In this document: in pieces, positions 20,980-29,052 of the stretch
Layout: the number at the start of each line of letters is the position of its first letter
Numbering within the stretch: position 1 is the stretch's first letter
The notes under the pieces: generated by a model
Databases searched by the model: none
Told to the model about the DNA's origin: nothing
The model's input: only the letters and a program-made list of their open reading frames with translations
Program-made: the position numbers and the translations under genes
DNA from: Spirogloea muscicola
Lineage: Eukaryota > Streptophyta > Zygnematophyceae > Spirogloeales > Spirogloeaceae
NCBI GenBank assembly: GCA_009602725.1
Contig: WELB01000027.1
Location: forward strand, 1-29,052
Direction: 5' to 3'
DNA: 29,052 bases

Positions 20980-22198
20980 GAATGGCCGTGACCAGAGAAA
21001 CAAGTGGCAGAGGTTGTTGCCTGGTCCTGGCATTCAAGGGTGGTTTGAGAGTGCACCTTCTTAACAGCTGCAGTACCTCTTGACACCTAATGTGCACTTG
21101 CGGAACGAGGTCCACAAAGAGTGGGACAAAAGCTCCATGCCAAGCAACTTCTGGACGCACAAGGTCGTGCAGCGACGTCAGCATGACGAAGAGTGTGCCC
21201 AAATTGCATATCACTTCTTCTGCCTCTTGACTTTGACTGGGCGGCAGCAAGTTGCACTCTCCTTGGCCCCTGACTCACAGCCCCTCCAGGATAGGGAGCT
21301 AGGGACTAATGGCATGGCAACGACCGAGGGTGCATGGAGCACATTGCACAAGTTTTGGTCGTTCTAAAGCAAGAGGCCCACATTGGGTCCTCTCTCTAGG
21401 TACAGTACTTGCAGGCTGTGAATATACTAGCCAATCAATGAGATGGTAGCTGCCCTTATTGTGGCAGTTGCCGTGCCACAGACCCTTGATTAGGCTTGAG
21501 CTTCCTTGAGTAGTTTGGCAGTCAGAGTGCTTGCAGAGCAGCTTCTGCGCAAGGCTGTCCTTGAGCTCATTCACATCTGGAGGCTATTTTCGCCAGCTTC
21601 TGATCATTAGAAAAGGCAGCAACTGGTTCTAGAGTATCTGATTGTCCTCACCACAAGCAGGGAGGTGACATAGGGTACCGAGACAGTGAGGTATTGGTCG
21701 GGTAACGATTTTAGCCAGGATTGAAGATATTATCAGGATGCAAATAGAAACGCCAATCCTCACGTCACCGCCCTTTACACATTACCTCAGGGTGCCTTCA
21801 CGAGACACAGGAGAGTTTGGCATAATCTCAAATTGCGGGCGCATGTTGCTCACATAATTGGCATACACCATCTGGCTGGTGCTTGCCTGGTAGCAAATTT
21901 GGCAGTTCGTATTCAGTGGCGTCAATTGACTGCTTCAGCACATTTCCTTTTTGGCCCAGACCCAGACCCAAAATAACCTCTTAGGCGCCTCTGTGTCTAC
22001 CTTGCAGTCAACAGTCACAAGGGCTTAAGATCGTACTTCACTTGGGCGATTGAATATGATGTTTGCACCAGAATGTCTTTCCAGGCAGACATGCAGGTCT
22101 GACTCTGCCAGAAAGTAGAGACGTATAGAAGACAGACTCATAAATAGCACCAACTCAATGAGCAGGGTAGGATTAAATCGAGTGACGAAGCGCCTGAA
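20980..22198. other. Intergenic, no firm gene
   Basis: An open plus-strand frame at about 21065-21367 follows a good acceptor (TTAACAG) and could be an alternative last exon of the guanylate-binding gene, but it shows no family motif. From 21368 to 22198 I see nothing recognisable. Confidence 0.4.
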
Positions 22199-22380
22199 TG
22201 GCCAAGTACAAAGGCAAGTATATCAACAGATGTACATCAACTGCTGCAAAGCCGCTCAGTAACCATGGATCAGCAAGTAGAGGTTGCTAATAATTGCCCG
22301 AATATGTTGCCAGATACCTGCCCGGCAAGTTGCAAGCCCTTCTGCCCCCAAGTAAGCTCGTCCAGCTTCTTCAGTGAGCA
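22199..22380. repeat. Dispersed repeat, copy 2 (related to 9202-9380)
   Basis: It starts TGGCCAAGTACAAAGGCAAG like copy 1, contains CGCTCAGTAACCATGGATCAGCA and continues to AAGCTCGTCCAGCTTCTTCAG. A minus-strand frame across it (22497-22270) is not supported by any domain. Confidence 0.75.
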
Positions 22381-22601
22381 GGGGATGCGTGACTGGGCAT
22401 TTGCCTGACCAGCAGGCAAGAGGTCATCCAGCCATACCTCCACAAAAGTAATCTGCCTCACTTCTCCCACTGCACATTTCTCAAAGCCAAGCTGCATCCT
22501 TCAGCACCCTGCTGCTGTCTGGCCTCTGCACCATGCTCTCCTGTCAGCTTCGCCGGTGCGTGCTGCAACTTGGGCAATCAACCGGAGGACTTCCGAGCCC
22601 G

Positions 22602-23408
22602 TCAAGAGCCTGCAAGTTTGGTGCCTGCTGTGGCAGTTGTGCTGTGAGCAATCGACGTGCAGCTACTGCTGACTTCACTGATCCACGCGATACTGGCGGC
22701 CAGCGCGGCATGGGCGTCCAGGGCCGTGGTGTCCAGGACAAGCCGCGGAGCCGGGTCTGTCGCGTACTCCCAGCAGCCGCTGTACCGGCGCAGCAGCTCC
22801 TCGATGTCACCCCAAGCAGCGGGCTTGTGGCACCGCCGTCGGCGGGCTGGGTCGCTGCCGCACAGCGGTGCCAGGACACCGCCCGGCTGCCCAGCATCGA
22901 CAGCGGCAGCCCGCGCTTCGAGCCGTGCCCGCCACAGTAACTCGTCGCCAGGCCGGCACTCCAGGACGGCGACAGCGGCACCATGCTGGTCTGCCACGGC
23001 TAGGCCGGCGCTGAGGAGCTCGGGCCTCGCCAGCGGGCAGTCCACGATGACGCTGAGGCCCAGGTCCAGCTGCGCGGCAGCCACACGCCACATGACGGCG
23101 TACGAGAGCTCGTTGAGCACTGCGGGATCCAGGCCCGAGCAGGCGTGCGCAGCTGGCCCCGCCACGACCCCGTCGCCAAGACTGCCATCAAGAGCGCCGT
23201 CGCCAGGTGGGGGGCAGCGCTCAAGGTATAGGGTAGCATCGCGCACGTCGTCCTTGTCGACGAGCGGCCAGCGGAGCTCCCGGGCAAGAGAGCGTGCCAG
23301 CGTGCTCTTGCCGCTCCCCGGGTGGCCCTTCATCAGAAGCAGTAACGGCCTCAGAGGCAAGCGAGGCTGCGGCGATGGCGGCTGCAACGACGGTGTCGGG
23401 CTTGCCAT
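22602..23408 (-). CDS. P-loop kinase-like protein (AAA_33 type), intronless
   Basis: The 268-residue product has a Walker A motif GHPGSGKSTLA at residues 28-38, followed by the segment WPLVDKDDVRD that is typical of plant and bacterial small P-loop kinases of the AAA_33 or zeta-like type, and LDLGLSVIVDCPLARPELL as the Walker B-like strand. The middle has LECRPGDELLWRARLEAR, where a mobile lid with Arg residues is expected. The substrate is unknown; relatives phosphorylate small metabolites or nucleotides. The ATG at 23406-23408 was chosen because the P-loop follows after a short Pro-rich lead. The stop of another minus-strand gene is only 10 bases upstream, so both may be on one transcript. 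No intron is seen, unlike its neighbours. Confidence 0.85.
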   Translation of the reverse strand: MASPTPSLQPPSPQPRLPLRPLLLLMKGHPGSGKSTLARSLARELRWPLVDKDDVRDATLYLERCPPPGDGALDGSLGDGVVAGPAAHACSGLDPAVLNELSYAVMWRVAAAQLDLGLSVIVDCPLARPELLSAGLAVADQHGAAVAVLECRPGDELLWRARLEARAAAVDAGQPGGVLAPLCGSDPARRRRCHKPAAWGDIEELLRRYSGCWEYATDPAPRLVLDTTALDAHAALAASIAWISEVSSSCTSIAHSTTATAGTKLAGS

Positions 23409-23418
23409 GCCCTGGCTT

Positions 23419-23737
23419 TCACGCCGTCTTGAAGTCGTACATGGCGCTGCGCAGAGCTTCCACCTCTCGCTGCATCTGCCTCACTGTGCCGTCCACGAAG
23501 GTGCACAGAGCCACGTACCTGACGAAGCAAGAGCAGCTCGCGCAGCATGAGCACCAACTCAGGCCAGCGTCATCAGTACCTGGCGGGCAGCAGCCACACG
23601 CTGCGTTGCAGGCTCGGCCGCTGGGGCGTACCCAAGTGGGCCGGCAGGGACCCAGAGGAGTCGCCGAGCGGCGGCCGGCGGGAGACTGCAGCGAAGCAGG
23701 AGGCGGCGTCGAGGGTCAGCGTCGGCGAGGACCGAGC
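23419..23737 (-). CDS. Unidentified gene, last two exons
   Basis: The last exon (23518-23419) reads YVALCTFVDGTVRQMQREVE then ALRSAMYDFKTA and a TGA at 23421-23419, which looks like a short coiled coil. It joins in phase through a 61-base GT-AG intron (23579-23519) to an exon ending LQRSVWLLPAR at 23580, which is open back to 23737. Further 5' exons are not resolved; a minus-strand frame at 24061-23813 with hydrophobic stretches (ALLAAALSFVLP and LLGAALAASLGLALFWAYHL, like two membrane helices) may belong to it, as may a frame at 24449-24234. I do not recognise the family. Its stop lies 10 bases before the ATG of the P-loop kinase gene. Confidence 0.4.
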
Positions 23738-24465
23738 TTACGCAGTCAGCGGCGGTCTGCCTGAGGAGCTCCGCCGCTGCTCACTTTCAACCATCGCTGC
23801 GGTGGGGCTTGCTCACCATGTAAGGTGGTACGCCCAGAAGAGCGCCAAGCCAAGGCTGGCGGCAAGGGCGGCGCCCAGGAGGCGGCACCGGGCGCGCTCA
23901 CTGGGCAGCACGAATGACAGCGCCGCTGCCAGCAGTGCGCTGCATGCTGATGCCTCTGCAAGGGCAGCACAGCCACGGTGTTGGGGCGTTTGCACGATTG
24001 CCTCAAACGACGCATTACCATAGATTAGTATAACCTTGAAGTTAAGCATAACAAGTAACACTACTCCAGCGATTTTGCAATTTCAAGGTCCCCATTGGCG
24101 AGGCTGCCAGCGGTCTTCTGGGCATTGGGTTGCTTCGTGCCGCACAGCATGCCCCTCCGGCGTCCAATGCAGGCTGAGGAGCGAACTCGTGTAAGAGTAA
24201 AAGCTCGTGGAATTATTGCAAACGACAATCTATTCACCGCGGTGCGGCAGTCCTCTCACCGGCCAGGACCAGCGCCTGCGGCGGGAGCGCCCCACGGAGG
24301 ACGTGGAACTTCTGCGCGCGTGGCCAGCCGCAAGAACGACGAGCATGGCGGTCAGCTGAGGTGCTGGAGGAAGGTGGCAGAGCGCTCAGCCGGCAGAAGG
24401 ACAGCCCATGTACCTCCAGACCGTTAATTGAGTACATTACAGTTTTCAATTACAGATAGTTAGAT

Positions 24466-24545
24466 ATGGGCATTTGGTCTCGGAGGCCGGCGGGCAGCGG
24501 CGGCGGCGGCGGCGGCGGCGACGGCGGCGGCGGTGGCGAGTCGGA
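24466..24545. repeat. GGC triplet repeat
   Basis: A run of GGC units with few interruptions at about 24495-24540, upstream of the acidic ORF, between two divergently transcribed genes; it is probably 5' untranslated or promoter sequence. Confidence 0.8.
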
Positions 24546-24682
24546 TAATAGACTGACAGGGCGAGCCGGAGCGACAGAGGAGGGGCCGAGCGGCGGGCGC
24601 GAGCAAGGAGAGAGGCGTCGGTGGATGCGGTGTGCGCCTGCGGTGCTGGGAGCCCGAGGGCCGAGGGCGCGGCCGCGGCGGG

Positions 24683-24959
24683 ATGAAGCGCGGCAGGGCG
24701 GCGCCGCGCGACGAGGACGAGGAGGAAGGGGAGGAGGAGGAGGAGGCGGCGGCGGTGGGCGAGAATGGCGGCCAGGAGGACGGGGAGGAGGAGGAGGAGG
24801 AGGAGGCGGAGGAGGAGGAGGAGGAGGACGATGAGGAGGAGGAGGAGGAGGACCGCGGGCGCCGCAAGCGCAAGCGCCGCGCGGGCGCGGAGCTCTTCGA
24901 GGAGGAGGCGGACGTCGCGGAGGACGACGAGGAGGAGGAGGAGGAGGAGGGCGAGGAAG
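24683..24959 (+). CDS. Acidic N-terminal exon, SPT5-like, truncated by a contig join
   Basis: From the ATG at 24683 the frame encodes MKRGRAAPRDEDEEE, then long Glu/Asp runs, then RGRRKRKRRAGAELFEEEAD and a second acidic run. The pattern acidic block, basic patch, hydrophobic-acidic block is that of the N-terminus of SPT5, a transcription elongation factor in the nucleus. A donor (GAAG|GTGCGG) at 24960 would end the exon in phase 1. The NGN and KOW domains that would prove SPT5 are not found; 33 bases later there is an n (24993) and the following DNA belongs to another gene. Any other nuclear protein with an acidic head would fit as well. Confidence 0.35.
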
Positions 24960-24992
24960 GTGCGGACCGCCACCTTGGCCTTGGGCTGCCGG

Positions 24993-24993
24993 N
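24993..24993. other. Single n: probable contig join
   Basis: The acidic ORF has no continuation beyond this n, and a different gene (THUMP) starts about 550 bases later on the same strand. Confidence 0.5.
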
Positions 24994-25009
24994 TTGCAGG
25001 AGCCGCTGA

Positions 25010-25545
25010 GGAGGAAGGCGCGGCAGACGCGCTCGGCCTTGGGGATGGCGGCGGCACCTGCCGCCGCCGCCGAGGCTCCGCTTCAGACGTGAGCTCACGG
25101 AAAGAGAAAGAGTGGACGAGGTCCAGAGGGCCGAGAGACGCCAAACCCACACAGCTAATGCGAGAGATTAGAGCGAATTAGAGCTCAGTAACCGCAAGTT
25201 AGAGCTTAGTAACACCGAGTCGGCAGCCGCAAGTCGGAGCGACTCGCAGCTGGGAACCGAGGCACCCCGACGAGACCCAGAAGCAGCGTCTGGAGGAGAG
25301 AGAGAGAGTACAGGGGAGGAGAATTGCAACACTCATACCTTACGTATTTATGCTTACATAATACTACGTGCTTACGTACTTGGTTCTTGCTTACTTACTT
25401 ATACTTAGTACTCAATACGTACTTGTAAGTTCGTCAACGGGTGAGCAGAAAAAAGGGCGCACCTGGGCTCTCGGGCAGGGCGGCGTGCGAGAAGCCGCAG
25501 GCGGGGCCCAGGAAGCACTGCCCGGAGGCGCGCCAGTAGCGGCAG
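25010..25545. other. Spacer with AT-rich TACGTA tract; probable promoter of the THUMP gene
   Basis: The stretch holds repeated CTCAGTAACC-like motifs (25184, 25203), and at 25331-25432 an AT-rich tract made of CTTACGTA, CTTACTTA and related units in otherwise GC-rich DNA. No gene is seen. The first exon of the THUMP gene may start within 25430-25545 but I cannot place its ATG. Confidence 0.35.
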
Positions 25546-27300
25546 GCCGGCGGCGATGGCGGCGGCGGCGGCGGCGGCTGGGAGCTGGCGACGTGGGAGC
25601 AGCACGGCGGCGTGGTGAGCCTGGCGCGCTTCGACTACGGCGCGCCGGCGGCGCTGTGGGCCGGCCGCGCCGGCTTCCTCCTCACCTGCCCCTTCCGTAA
25701 GGTCTGCCGAGGCGCCCCCCCCGAACCCAATCCAGTGATGCAAGTTCGAATCCCCATTCTGGTCAACCTCCCAGCCCATCGCACCAGCCGCCAGGCCGCT
25801 GGCACGGTTTTGCCTAGGCTGACATATAGTCGCTGACACATTCTGCATGCACCTGGCTGGCTCTTACAGCCGCTATTATAGTATCAGCATCAGTCTTCTT
25901 CTCATCGCCCAGGCTGACAATGCAGTTGGGCCTCCATACTGGGTTGGGTGTGCGCAGGCCGCGAGAAGAGCGCCACGCGCGAGGCGCTGCTGCTCCTGCA
26001 GGAGGTGCGCCGCCGTACACACTTGCAGACTGCTCGCTGGCGTCACCTGCCCAAGTCGGGGACAAGCTCGACTGAGGCACGCCTGGTACTGTGCAGTGCT
26101 TCGAGCCGGCTCCACTGACAGCGGAATGCCCAGCAGATCCTGCGCTGGATGGCGTAGCCGGAGGCCCCATTCAGAGGCAAGACGATTCCTGCATTGCGTG
26201 TGCGGGCTATGAGGAGCCTGTCAACACTGGCCTGCATCCGACAGGGGCGCCGATGCTGGCCAAGATTGCGACCATGGGCGTGGCCTTCATCGCACTGCCC
26301 ATGGGCAGCGCCGTCGACCCTGCCGCAACTATCGCCCGCATCCTGGCGGAGGTTGAGGCCGGCACGCGGCCGCCGGTCAGGTCTGCTCATCCTTCCCTGG
26401 CCAAGGAGGAGAGCAGTTGTCGTCAGCGCTGTCTCTGCTGTGGCGATGGCTGCGCGCCTGACTACATTGCCGCCCACGGCAGGTGGTGCCATCGTATCAC
26501 GCCTGTGCAGGCAACATGTGCCCCCACTCCGGTTGCGCTCCGCGGTGCTGTTGCGCGCACCCTGGCCTCCTTCCTTGCCAGCAAGGCCGCTGCTGATCTG
26601 CCGCGGCCGCTCAAGGTGACCTCCTCGCCACTTCCACTACTCTGCTTCAATCGTGTTGTGGCTTTCTGCTGGTGTCATGGCTGGTGAGAGCCATCATCAA
26701 GTTGGTTTCTGCTTCATGGTTGTCTGTTGAAGCGACTGATACTGCCGCCTTTGATATGCCCTGCACACAGTTTGGGGTGCAGCACAAGGGCAGGGGCCCT
26801 GCGGCACCGCCGACGCCGCCGCCCGCGGCTGCTGATGCCAAGGACGCCGTGAGCGTGGAGGACGGCGACATATGCGCTCATGGCGGCGATCAGGCGGCGG
26901 TGTTTCAGCGGGGCCCGTGCATTGTGCTGGTGGCAGCGGTTGTGGCGGAGCTTGCGGCGCCCCTTGGCGGCTGCGCTGTCGACTTGCTTGCACCTGATGT
27001 AATGCCCGTTGGCGCTCTTCTGCACCTTTCTTGCTCCAACACACGTGCCGCTGAGGAGCCATGACTGCACCTGTACGCACTAAGTTGGGCACCTGAAGCA
27101 CAACTCTACACACCTAAACGCGTGGCATGGTGCAGGTCGTGGTGATGGTGGAGGTTCTGCCGTTGGCGGGGCGGGACTGTGAGGCAGCAGTTGCCGTGTC
27201 AGTTCTCCTGGCGGCGCTTGTTGCCACCAAGCCGCGACTCGCCATGCGCCCCATTGGCAAGTCAGGGCATCCCAAATCAAAGATGGCTGCATGCCAATGA
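25546..27300 (+). CDS. TAN1: THUMP-domain protein, Tan1/THUMPD1 type
   Basis: Tan1/THUMPD1 binds tRNA through its THUMP domain and guides the acetyltransferase Kre33/NAT10 to make N4-acetylcytidine at position 12 of Ser and Leu tRNAs. Exons are 25546-25696 (start uncertain), 25958-26004, 26097-26380, 26483-26615, 26771-26998 and 27136-27300, all GT-AG with agreeing phases. Matching segments in order are AGFLLTCPF joined to RREKSATREALLLLQE, KIATMGVAFIALP, HRITPVQATCAPTPVAL (as LPVxATC in the family), FGVQHKGRGP (as F.V.YK.R), VDLLAPD joined to VVVMVEVLPLAG (as VDL.NPD.TVVVEI). The C-terminus ends in a short basic tail. The N-terminal exon begins in a GGC run with an in-frame TAG at 25537 just upstream, so either an earlier exon carries the start or the GGC run is misread. 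The linker after ADAK is Pro/Ala-rich. Confidence 0.85.
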
Positions 27301-27573
27301 AACTTGGGTGGCGCCCACAATCACTGTGCTTGGCCTCAGTACCTGCAAACTAATACTCTCACTCGAGCAGCCCACTGCCCATGGCCTGCTCTACTCCCTT
27401 GCTTGGCAGCCCTGGCCAGTCAGTCAACATGGCTGGCAAATAATCACCGGTCTTATATTGTATGAGGAATTGTTTCCTTGCAGAAGTTTATTGCTCGTGG
27501 ACCACTGTGTCTAGCTCAGCTTGCCGTCACAGCTGACAGGAACGGCTTAAAAGCAAGGCCGTGTGCACTCAGC
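27301..27573. other. Convergent intergenic spacer
   Basis: The spacer lies between the stop of the plus-strand THUMP gene and the stop of the minus-strand gene; it is expected to hold both 3' untranslated regions. No other feature is seen. Confidence 0.6.
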
Positions 27574-29052
27574 TTATGTCTTACAGGTTGGGACGGCGGA
27601 GGTCACTGTGACGGGGCCACACGTCTTAGCCCGCGCGCGGCCCGACTGGCAAACGCGTAGAGTCACAGGCCCCTGCCCGACCCCACCAGTGTAATGGTTG
27701 AGGCTGAAATAGTATTTGCGCTGGCAGCCTGCGCCCATCGTGCCCGAGCGCAGGCGAATGTACCGCTTGCCACCAATCTTCACAATCTTGGCGTTGCTGC
27801 CCACTGGGCTGCCCTTGCATGTACCCAGCGGGATGAGCACACTGTTGACATACGGCCCAACATTGCAGTAGGGCGTGTACGCCTGCTTCTTGCCTGCCGC
27901 GCGTGCTGCCAGCGTCACCTTCTGCGGCGCCTTGAGCTGGAGCAGGAATGTTGCATCATACACGATCGTGATCTGCACAGAGAGTTCCAAATTTGCTAAT
28001 CAATCGCATAGCCGTGAGAGAAACGTGTCGACTCAAGCGACTCAAGCCCGCCAGTCATCTGACGACGGCGTTGCCACCGAGTCTCTCAGCATTCTGATGC
28101 TGCGACATTGGTGATGAAGATCAGGAGAGCGGGGTGGACGCTTGGGGGAGGTGATCAAATGAGAGCTCACCGAGATAGTGCGGGGCTTGCCCTGAACAGG
28201 CGGATTCTGGACCACGGTGACATTCGCCTTGACAACAGCCTGGCCAGACGGAATGGATGGCGCGATCGCGCCGGGCGGCACAGGCGGCGATGACGTCGTC
28301 ACTGACTGGTTGCCAACGGTCCCGCGCGGGTTGGCAGCGACATTGAGCTCCAGCACCGCAGAGCCGCCGCAACACAGGAGCTTGCGGTTTGTGGCGCTGC
28401 GCAGTGGTAGGGAAGGGGCGCGTTAGTATGGCGCCAACTCTTGCAGCGGGCAGGCACATTGCATGTGCGTCAAGCAGCCATGCGATGCAACCGAAACTGT
28501 CAAACAGCAACAAGAAACCGACGCATTGCATACACGTCACTGGCATCAGCGGGCGATCCGCAAACCAGTTCCCAGATGCATCAGCATCGACGCGGCGGCG
28601 GCGGCAGACGAACCTGGCGCAGGCGCCGGTCTTCAGCATGCGGCGATCGACTGGCGTGCCGCGGAGCACGCGATAGAAGCGCTCCTCGAAGGTGGCGAGC
28701 GCGTGGGAGGGCGCGCGGACCTCGTGCGCGCCGCGGATGTCCACGCACTGCAGCATGCGGCCGTCGAGGAGCTCCTCTGGGTCGGAGGCGTGCGCGACGA
28801 AGGGGTTGTATGCAGACGGGTGCTTCACGAGCCCCCACGTCGTGCCCGGCTCTCCGACGGGGCCCTCAGCGAGCGCGTGGTGGTGCACGAACAGCTCACG
28901 CCCGGTTGGGTCATGGTGCACGAGAGTGTGCGCGCAGAAGCCGCCAGCGGCTGCATCGGCGGCGGTGGCATTAAGGCCGTAGCGCTGCAGCGGCTCGGCG
29001 CGCCAGCGGTCCCAGCCGGCGCCGAGGCCACGGGCGACGCCGGCAGCGGCCG
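27574..29052 (-). CDS. Unidentified, probably extracellular protein, 5' end outside window
   Basis: Exons in transcript order are 29052 (edge)-28566, 28396-28171 and 27972-27574, with GT-AG introns and matching phases. The first exon encodes a soluble segment with LHHDPTGRELFVHHHALAEG-like His-rich sequence (VHHDPTGRELFVHHHAL) and PSAYNPFVAHASDPEELLDG. The second has LLCCGGSAVLELNV, a Ser/Pro-rich linker (TTSSPPVPPGAIAPSIP) and sequons NQS and NVT. The last encodes a probable beta-rich domain with spaced cysteines (YCNVG, GTCKG, AGCQRKYYF, VCQSG, KTCGP, PTCKT). Sequons, paired cysteines and the Pro-rich linker suggest a cell-wall or matrix protein, but this is inference: I recognise no family, and the signal peptide would be outside the window. 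Confidence 0.6.

Noticed and set aside
21080-21367. Plus-strand open frame as a separate gene
   Set aside because: No motif or codon pattern supports it; kept only as a possible alternative end of the GTPase gene.
22657-23550. Plus-strand open frame of 297 codons
   Set aside because: It is the shadow of the minus-strand P-loop kinase, which has a clear Walker A motif.
24446-25152. Two long minus-strand frames rich in Ser or Leu
   Set aside because: They are the complement of the GAG/GGC repeats that encode the acidic plus-strand stretch.
25738-25755. Second B-box-like sequence (AGTTCGAATCC) in a THUMP intron
   Set aside because: Flanking bases cannot form a T arm and no other tRNA parts are near; probably chance.
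25405-25848. Minus-strand open frame of 147 codons
   Set aside because: It is the complement of the first THUMP exon and its GGC run; the plus strand explains the conservation.
1-29052. CRISPR array, rRNA genes or bacterial operons
   Set aside because: No regularly spaced identical repeats, no rRNA signature and a clear eukaryotic intron structure.

Overview
This window looks like nuclear DNA of a green alga, probably a chlorophyte and possibly a trebouxiophyte-like one; the species cannot be named from sequence alone. The evidence is GC-rich DNA with many GGC and GAG triplet runs, genes cut into short exons by GT-AG introns, a plant-type ferritin with an Ala/Arg-rich N-terminus like a plastid transit peptide, a plant-type Elongator subunit ELP4, a plant-like guanylate-binding protein, and a Ty3/gypsy retroelement. 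It is a draft scaffold: there is one 840-base gap (15871-16710) and four single-base n junctions (2513, 5362, 9623, 24993), at least two of which look like contig joins rather than uncertain bases.

Layout. 1-2512: interior of a broken Ty3/gypsy element (gag, protease, reverse transcriptase) cut off at an n. 2514-5230: gene-poor DNA holding a degenerate repeat array and an inverted repeat. 5388-8342 (+): eight-exon ferritin plus an inferred first exon. 8343-10081: no supported gene, but one copy of a dispersed repeat. 10082-11651 (+): a protein with Mind-bomb/KEG-like SH3 repeats. 11886-12488 (+): a possible secreted protein whose 3' end is tandemly duplicated. 13888-15530 (-): ELP4, 5' end missing. 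15666-15765: degenerate telomere-like tract. 16711-20979 (+): guanylate-binding-type GTPase, 5' end in the gap. 22602-23408 (-): P-loop kinase, preceded by only 10 bases by the stop codon of another minus-strand gene (23419 upward). 24683-24959 (+): acidic SPT5-like first exon cut off at an n. 25546-27300 (+): THUMP-domain protein of the Tan1/THUMPD1 type. 27574-29052 (-): unidentified, probably secreted protein running off the window edge.

The genes do not form one pathway. ELP4 (wobble-uridine modification through Elongator) and the THUMP protein (adaptor for tRNA acetylation) both act on tRNA, but they are over 10 kb apart on opposite strands and this is probably chance. The points most worth a second look are the ferritin with several ferroxidase-site residues replaced, the 10-base spacing of two minus-strand ORFs (a candidate bicistronic transcript), and the guanylate-binding protein with altered nucleotide-recognition residues. 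I found no CRISPR array, no complete tRNA or rRNA gene, and nothing that clearly amounts to a new multi-gene system.
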